Positions 5,797 through 8,394 of a DNA stretch of 8,394 nucleotides are shown here, in pieces. The notes below the pieces were generated by a model. It was not told where the DNA came from, did not search any database, and worked only from the letters and a program-made list of their open reading frames with translations. Origin of the DNA: Treponema sp. Its GTDB lineage: Bacteria > Spirochaetota > Spirochaetia > Treponematales > Breznakiellaceae. Position 1 is the stretch's first letter, and every line of letters begins with the position of its first letter. The stretch spans positions 1-8,394 of the forward strand of contig JAISEA010000120.1 in the NCBI GenBank assembly GCA_031264475.1, in the 5' to 3' direction. The position numbers and the translations under genes are program-made.

Positions 5797-7029
5797 CTAA
5801 GCAGAAGGGTTATCCAAGCCCAAGACTTTCCGCGCAAGCTCGCGGCCTTTCTCTTTTAGAACGAGTAAATCTGTTTCTGTAGGAAAACCCGCCCATTCAT
5901 GGCTTTCGAGGCTATTCCATTTGAGCGGCATGATTGCAGTTTCATATTCTTTTTTTGCGCCACCTACCCAGCCAAAAGAGCCGATGCGAAGAACAGTCTT
6001 GTTGAAGATATGTTTACGCCGGAACAAGTCGATAACATACGCCATCGGAGGGAACATGGCGTATTCATAGGTCGGCATAGCAACTACTAAGCCCGCGTTT
6101 TTATAGGCGTCCGCAAGAATATAGGAGACGTCTTCGTCCGGTGCGTGGTGAATGGAGTACGGGACGCCTTCTTGCTCAATGCCTCGAATCACCGTGTCAA
6201 GCCCTACCTTGGTATTGCCATACATAGAACTCCATACAATGGTTATCTCTTTCTCACCTGCTTTGGCGTATGAGGCGTATTTGGCATAACGGTCGATAAT
6301 GACTTGGGGATTCTTTCGCCAAACAACCCCATGACTTGGCGCGATACATTTTATATCGAGTGGTTTAAGCTTTTCAATCGCCTTCTCCGTGAACAGTGAG
6401 AAGGAAGAGATAATGTTCGCATAATAACGGAGGCTCTCCTTCTCAAAGGCGGCGTGTTCAGCGTCAGTAAATTCGTCGTCGAAGACTCTGCCGCCAAGCT
6501 TACCAAATGAACCGAAAGCATCGCAGGAGAACAGTACACCAGTCGCCGCATCCCACGTAACCATAGTTTCAGGCCAATGGACGTTAGGCGTTTCAAAAAA
6601 ACTGAGAATATGGTCCCCGCCCAAATCTAATGTGTCGCCGTCTTTCACAGCGTGGACGCCTTCATTTATATTGTAAAAGGACTTCAGCAAATTGACGCCT
6701 TTTGCTGTAGAGACTATTTCACATCTCGGATTCTCACGGCGGAAGTCTCGCAAGAAACCTGTATGATCAGGTTCAAGGTGATTCAAGATGAGGAAATCTA
6801 TATCCTTTAGGGAAAGGTCAAGGGAAGCCAAAGCAGAAACAACCTGTTCCGACGCATTGGTCCAATCACTTGTTAAGTCAATGAGAGCGATCTTTTCACC
6901 TTTGACTACAAAACAATTAAGGGAAACTCCAGACTCTTTGATGGTCCATATTCCTTCAAAGAGTCCGGGACAACCTTCTATATCAGCATAAATACAAAAT
7001 ACTGAATGGGAAATACGAAAAGATTTCAT
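5797..7029 (-). CDS. fprA: A-type flavoprotein (flavodiiron O2/NO reductase)
   Basis: Cytoplasmic flavodiiron protein of 410 residues that reduces O2 to water and/or NO to N2O, a defence system in anaerobes; electrons usually come from rubredoxin or a flavin reductase, not encoded here. The N-terminal metallo-beta-lactamase-like domain (about 1-255) has every diiron ligand of the family: H84, E86, D88 and H89 in HLEPDH, H151 in NVHWPE, bridging D170 in FSCDAFG, and H233 in PSHG. The flavodoxin domain (about 261-405) has the FMN phosphate loop SSMYGNTK (267-274), MPTYEYAMFPP and GSFGWVGGAKKEY. No C-terminal rubredoxin or flavin reductase extension is present, so it is the minimal class. The ATG at 7029 has only a weak upstream AGG. 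It follows cheY by 106 nt on the same strand; I see no clear promoter in the gap and only a weak hairpin followed by T6 (about 7064-7090), so cotranscription is possible. O2 versus NO preference cannot be read from the sequence. Confidence 0.94.
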   Translation of the reverse strand: MKSFRISHSVFCIYADIEGCPGLFEGIWTIKESGVSLNCFVVKGEKIALIDLTSDWTNASEQVVSALASLDLSLKDIDFLILNHLEPDHTGFLRDFRRENPRCEIVSTAKGVNLLKSFYNINEGVHAVKDGDTLDLGGDHILSFFETPNVHWPETMVTWDAATGVLFSCDAFGSFGKLGGRVFDDEFTDAEHAAFEKESLRYYANIISSFSLFTEKAIEKLKPLDIKCIAPSHGVVWRKNPQVIIDRYAKYASYAKAGEKEITIVWSSMYGNTKVGLDTVIRGIEQEGVPYSIHHAPDEDVSYILADAYKNAGLVVAMPTYEYAMFPPMAYVIDLFRRKHIFNKTVLRIGSFGWVGGAKKEYETAIMPLKWNSLESHEWAGFPTETDLLVLKEKGRELARKVLGLDNPSA

Positions 7030-7135
7030 ATATACCTATAAGATTCTTAAACATAAAGCTTATAAAAAACGGATTTTCAGGGACATCCCCGGTAAGACTT
7101 GAAATAAAAGGCTTTATGGGAGATTTAAATCATAA

Positions 7136-7570
7136 TTAATGTTTTAAAACGGAAACAACACGCTCTAAAACCTTTTTACGGTCAAGAGGTTTGACAATGT
7201 AACTCTTTGCGCCCAGGAGAAGGCATTTTTTTACCACATCTTCTTTTCCCAGGGCACTCACCATGATTACTACAGCGTTTTTGTCGAAATCCAGAATCTT
7301 CTCTAAAGCAGAAACGCCATCCATAATCGGCATAGTAATATCCATAGTGACCAAATCAATATTGGGGTACATTTCCTTATACCGTTCCAATCCTTGAGCG
7401 CCATCGGCGCCTGTTCCAGCAACTTCAAAGCTTTCTGATGTAAAAATTTGACTCAACTGTTTTGCGATAAATATGGAATCATCAACCACGAGAACCCGGA
7501 ACGGAGTTCCATCGTCTTTTATTCCCTCTGGTTCTTTCTTGTCTACAGGTATTTCTGTCTTTGCTACCAT
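7136..7570 (-). CDS. Single-domain response regulator, CheY-like
   Basis: A 144-residue protein consisting of one receiver domain (about 24-144) after a charged N-terminal extension of about 23 residues. The phosphorylation site is intact: acidic pair D30/D31 in VVDDS, phosphoacceptor D77 in TMDITMP, S105 in MVSAL, and K127 in VKP, with Y124 at the usual aromatic switch position. There is no output domain, so it should act by protein-protein contact, as CheY does at the flagellar motor switch, or as a phosphate relay. No histidine kinase lies nearby; the chemoreceptor at 2773-4965 is in the same neighbourhood but on the other strand. The ATG at 7570 has an AGGAG 6 nt away. Two overlapping consensus promoters lie upstream, and fprA follows by 106 nt on the same strand. 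CheY and a stand-alone regulator of another pathway are both possible, so I leave the symbol empty. Confidence 0.9.
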   Translation of the reverse strand: MVAKTEIPVDKKEPEGIKDDGTPFRVLVVDDSIFIAKQLSQIFTSESFEVAGTGADGAQGLERYKEMYPNIDLVTMDITMPIMDGVSALEKILDFDKNAVVIMVSALGKEDVVKKCLLLGAKSYIVKPLDRKKVLERVVSVLKH

Positions 7571-7592
7571 GTGGTACTCCTCTATTAATATA

Positions 7593-7638
7593 ACTATACG
7601 TTAAAATTTATTATATGTCAAGTGCTTATTTTAGTCAA
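7593..7638 (-). promoter_or_regulatory. Two overlapping tandem sigma70 promoters of the cheY-like gene
   Basis: On the - strand, P1 has -35 TTGACT (7638-7633), a 17-nt spacer and -10 TATAAT (7615-7610). P2 has -35 TTGACA (7621-7616), a 17-nt spacer and -10 TATAGT (7598-7593). The -35 of P2 directly abuts the -10 of P1, so polymerase cannot occupy both. Starts should fall near 7603 and 7586, giving leaders of about 33 and 16 nt before the ATG. Confidence 0.75.
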
Positions 7639-7783
7639 GTTATTAAAGCCCGTTCTTTTTGTTTATCGGCTCTTTTAGGAAGAAATGAAAGAGATTAGCG
7701 TTAGAAAACGTATAACCTTATTATTTGCCTTTTGTAAAGGAATGCGGCGCAACCGGAGGCTGTTCCTAGTTTCGGTATTGTGA

Positions 7784-8018
7784 CAGAGGCGGGCGTACGA
7801 CTTCCGTCTACAGGAAGCGCGGCGTAGCTCAGCGTCCCACCGCCGCCTCTGACACCGCCGCCAAAAAAAGAGGCGGAGGCGCTTATGCGCCCCGCCTCTT
7901 TTTCCTTTACCTTCCTCGCCTTGACAACTTCGCAATGTCTGACACCGAAGCCTATGATCCGCGGTCCTAAACGTCTGGCACCAAATCGTGAGTCGCCTTC
8001 CAATACACGTCTGGCACC
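7784..8018. repeat. Cluster of TGTCTGACACC-like motifs (right cluster)
   Basis: Copies or variants lie at 7848-7856 (TCTGACACC), 7936-7946 (exact TGTCTGACACC), 7972-7982 and 8008-8018 (both CGTCTGGCACC). A 9-bp inverted repeat CAGAGGCGG/CCGCCTCTG (7784-7792 and 7843-7851) joins the first copy to upstream sequence and encloses a CTTCC/GGAAG stem. The 7814-7856 part resembles 5136-5169 in the left cluster, so related repeats sit on both sides of the fprA/cheY pair in the same orientation. Confidence 0.65.
7865..7903. terminator. Strong bidirectional intrinsic terminator
   Basis: Long stem AAAAAGAGGCGG/CCGCCTCTTTTT (7865-7876 with 7892-7903), one bulged A, then GGCGC/GCGCC around a TTAT loop. 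An A run on the left and a T run on the right give a T-tract on either strand. On the - strand it is about 330 nt past the stop of the DUF4469-like gene and separates that gene from the cheY promoters. Confidence 0.75.
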
Positions 8019-8064
8019 AAAAACGTAAGCCTTCACAACGCGCGTCTCTTCGTCTACAGGAGGC

Positions 8065-8225
8065 ACGATCAGGAACAGGATCGCGACACGATCAGGGACA
8101 GGATCGCGATACGATCAGGGACAGGATCGAGGCGCGATCAAGGGCAGGATCGAGGCACGATCAGGAACAGGATCGCGACGCGATCAAGGGCAGGATCGCG
8201 ACACGATCTAAAGCGGAGTCGCGTC
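8065..8225. repeat. 23-bp tandem array with 13 GATC sites
   Basis: Seven 23-bp units start at 8065, 8088, 8111, 8134, 8157, 8180 and 8203 without indels. The typical unit is ACGATCAGGGACAGGATCG plus a 4-base variable end; the last is degenerate. Each of the first six has two GATC tetramers, as CGATC and GATCG arms, so consecutive arms are inverted repeats both within and between units. It begins 5 bp past the stop of the DUF4469-like gene and should be in that gene's 3' RNA. Since 23 is not a multiple of three, a protein-coding origin is unlikely. Confidence 0.9.
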
Positions 8226-8230
8226 CGGTT

Positions 8231-8394
8231 TTATTCCACGACAAGGGACAGGGCGTAGGTTATGGTGCGGGGTTCCTGCACCAGCGTTTTTGAACTGGAA
8301 TAGCGGGTTATTACCTTGAGCGTGTACGAGCCTGCGGCAAGGGCAGGGACGCGGACTATCAGCTTCTTGGGCAGGTTCTCCGTTATCTTGTGCG
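8231..8394 (-). CDS. C-terminal end of a DUF4469-like (Ig-fold) protein, cut by right edge
   Basis: On the - strand the frame from 8392 is open for 53 codons to TAA (8233-8231). The visible tail includes KKLIVRVPALAAGSYTLKV, YSSSKTLVQEPRTITYAL and ends SLVVE. The pattern (R-V-P-x-L-x-x-G-x-Y-T-L, then S-S-x-x-x-L-x-x-E-P-R-T-I-T) is that of the C-terminal beta-sandwich I know as DUF4469. In Bacteroidota and treponemes this domain often follows an HU/IHF-like DNA-binding domain; that part would lie outside the window. The start is not visible. The 23-bp GATC array begins almost at its stop codon. The other two frames are either stopped early or have unlikely composition. Confidence 0.75.
   Translation of the reverse strand, partial: HKITENLPKKLIVRVPALAAGSYTLKVITRYSSSKTLVQEPRTITYALSLVVE

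Larger units (their letters stand above)
7639..8230. other. Gene-free region between the cheY promoters and the right-edge gene
   Basis: About 590 bp without a supportable gene. It contains a small CCTTT/AAAGG hairpin (7731-7740 area), the right TGTCTGACACC cluster, the bidirectional terminator and the GATC array. The middle (about 7745-7965) is clearly richer in GC than the flanks. Open frames here cross repeats and terminator and have no ribosome binding site. Confidence 0.55.

Noticed and set aside
5525..5800. Open frames on both strands in the GC-rich stretch past fprA
   Set aside because: They cross hairpins and dispersed repeats, have low-complexity composition and no ribosome binding sites.
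7814..7840. GGCGTAGCTCAG resembling a tRNA D-arm
   Set aside because: No acceptor pairing, anticodon arm or GGTTCGA-type T-arm follows; it belongs to the dispersed repeat shared with 5136-5169.
7701..8066. 121-codon - strand open frame
   Set aside because: It runs through the strong terminator and several TGTCTGACACC copies (giving repeated FGARR/FGVRH), with no recognisable domain.
7988..8293. 101-codon + strand open frame with R/D/Q-rich repeats
   Set aside because: It is a translation of the 23-bp array and runs antisense into the DUF4469-like gene, with a GTG start and no ribosome binding site.

Overview
The window looks like spirochaete chromosome, most likely a Treponema of the insect-gut (termite) type. 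The reasons are a chemoreceptor, a CheY-like protein and a flavodiiron protein together, a 217-residue uncharacterised protein ending KGLWSDIFSAVIP that I recall from Treponema and Bacteroidota, the last residues of a DUF4469-like protein, and intergenic DNA full of short tandem and palindromic repeats. This assignment is inference from protein character; no rRNA or tRNA is present to anchor it.

Layout, left to right. Positions 1-153 hold the C-terminal end of an unidentified + strand gene, followed by a terminator-like hairpin. On the - strand is an uncharacterised gene (516-1169, TTG start). It lies about 430 nt downstream of a strong sigma70-type promoter with an A/T-rich UP-like element, and that leader contains an 11-base C run and a 21-bp tandem array. 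Next, on the - strand, is a coiled-coil/PD-(D/E)XK nuclease-fold protein (1744-2493) with three 18-residue repeats. Divergent from it is a 730-residue methyl-accepting chemotaxis protein (2773-4965, +).

Positions 4966-5796 have no convincing gene. They hold a second 21-bp repeat family abutting the chemoreceptor stop codon, several copies of the near-palindrome TGTCTGACACC, an 8-copy 21-bp array with stops in every frame, a nested inverted-repeat element and GC-rich hairpins. Then come two - strand genes that may be cotranscribed: cheY-like (7136-7570), with two overlapping consensus promoters, and fprA (5797-7029), a flavodiiron O2/NO reductase with all iron ligands present. Positions 7639-8230 hold another TGTCTGACACC cluster, a strong bidirectional terminator and a seven-copy 23-bp array with 13 GATC sites. 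That array starts 5 bp past the stop of a DUF4469-like gene cut by the right edge.

Functionally, the chemoreceptor and CheY-like protein fit motility signalling, and FprA fits oxygen or nitric oxide detoxification in an anaerobe. A link between CheY and the oxygen response is possible but rests only on adjacency. The most unusual content is the repeat DNA: three unrelated or loosely related families share an exact 21-bp period, a homopolymer run lies in a promoter-proximal leader, and a GATC-dense palindromic array lies at a gene's 3' end.
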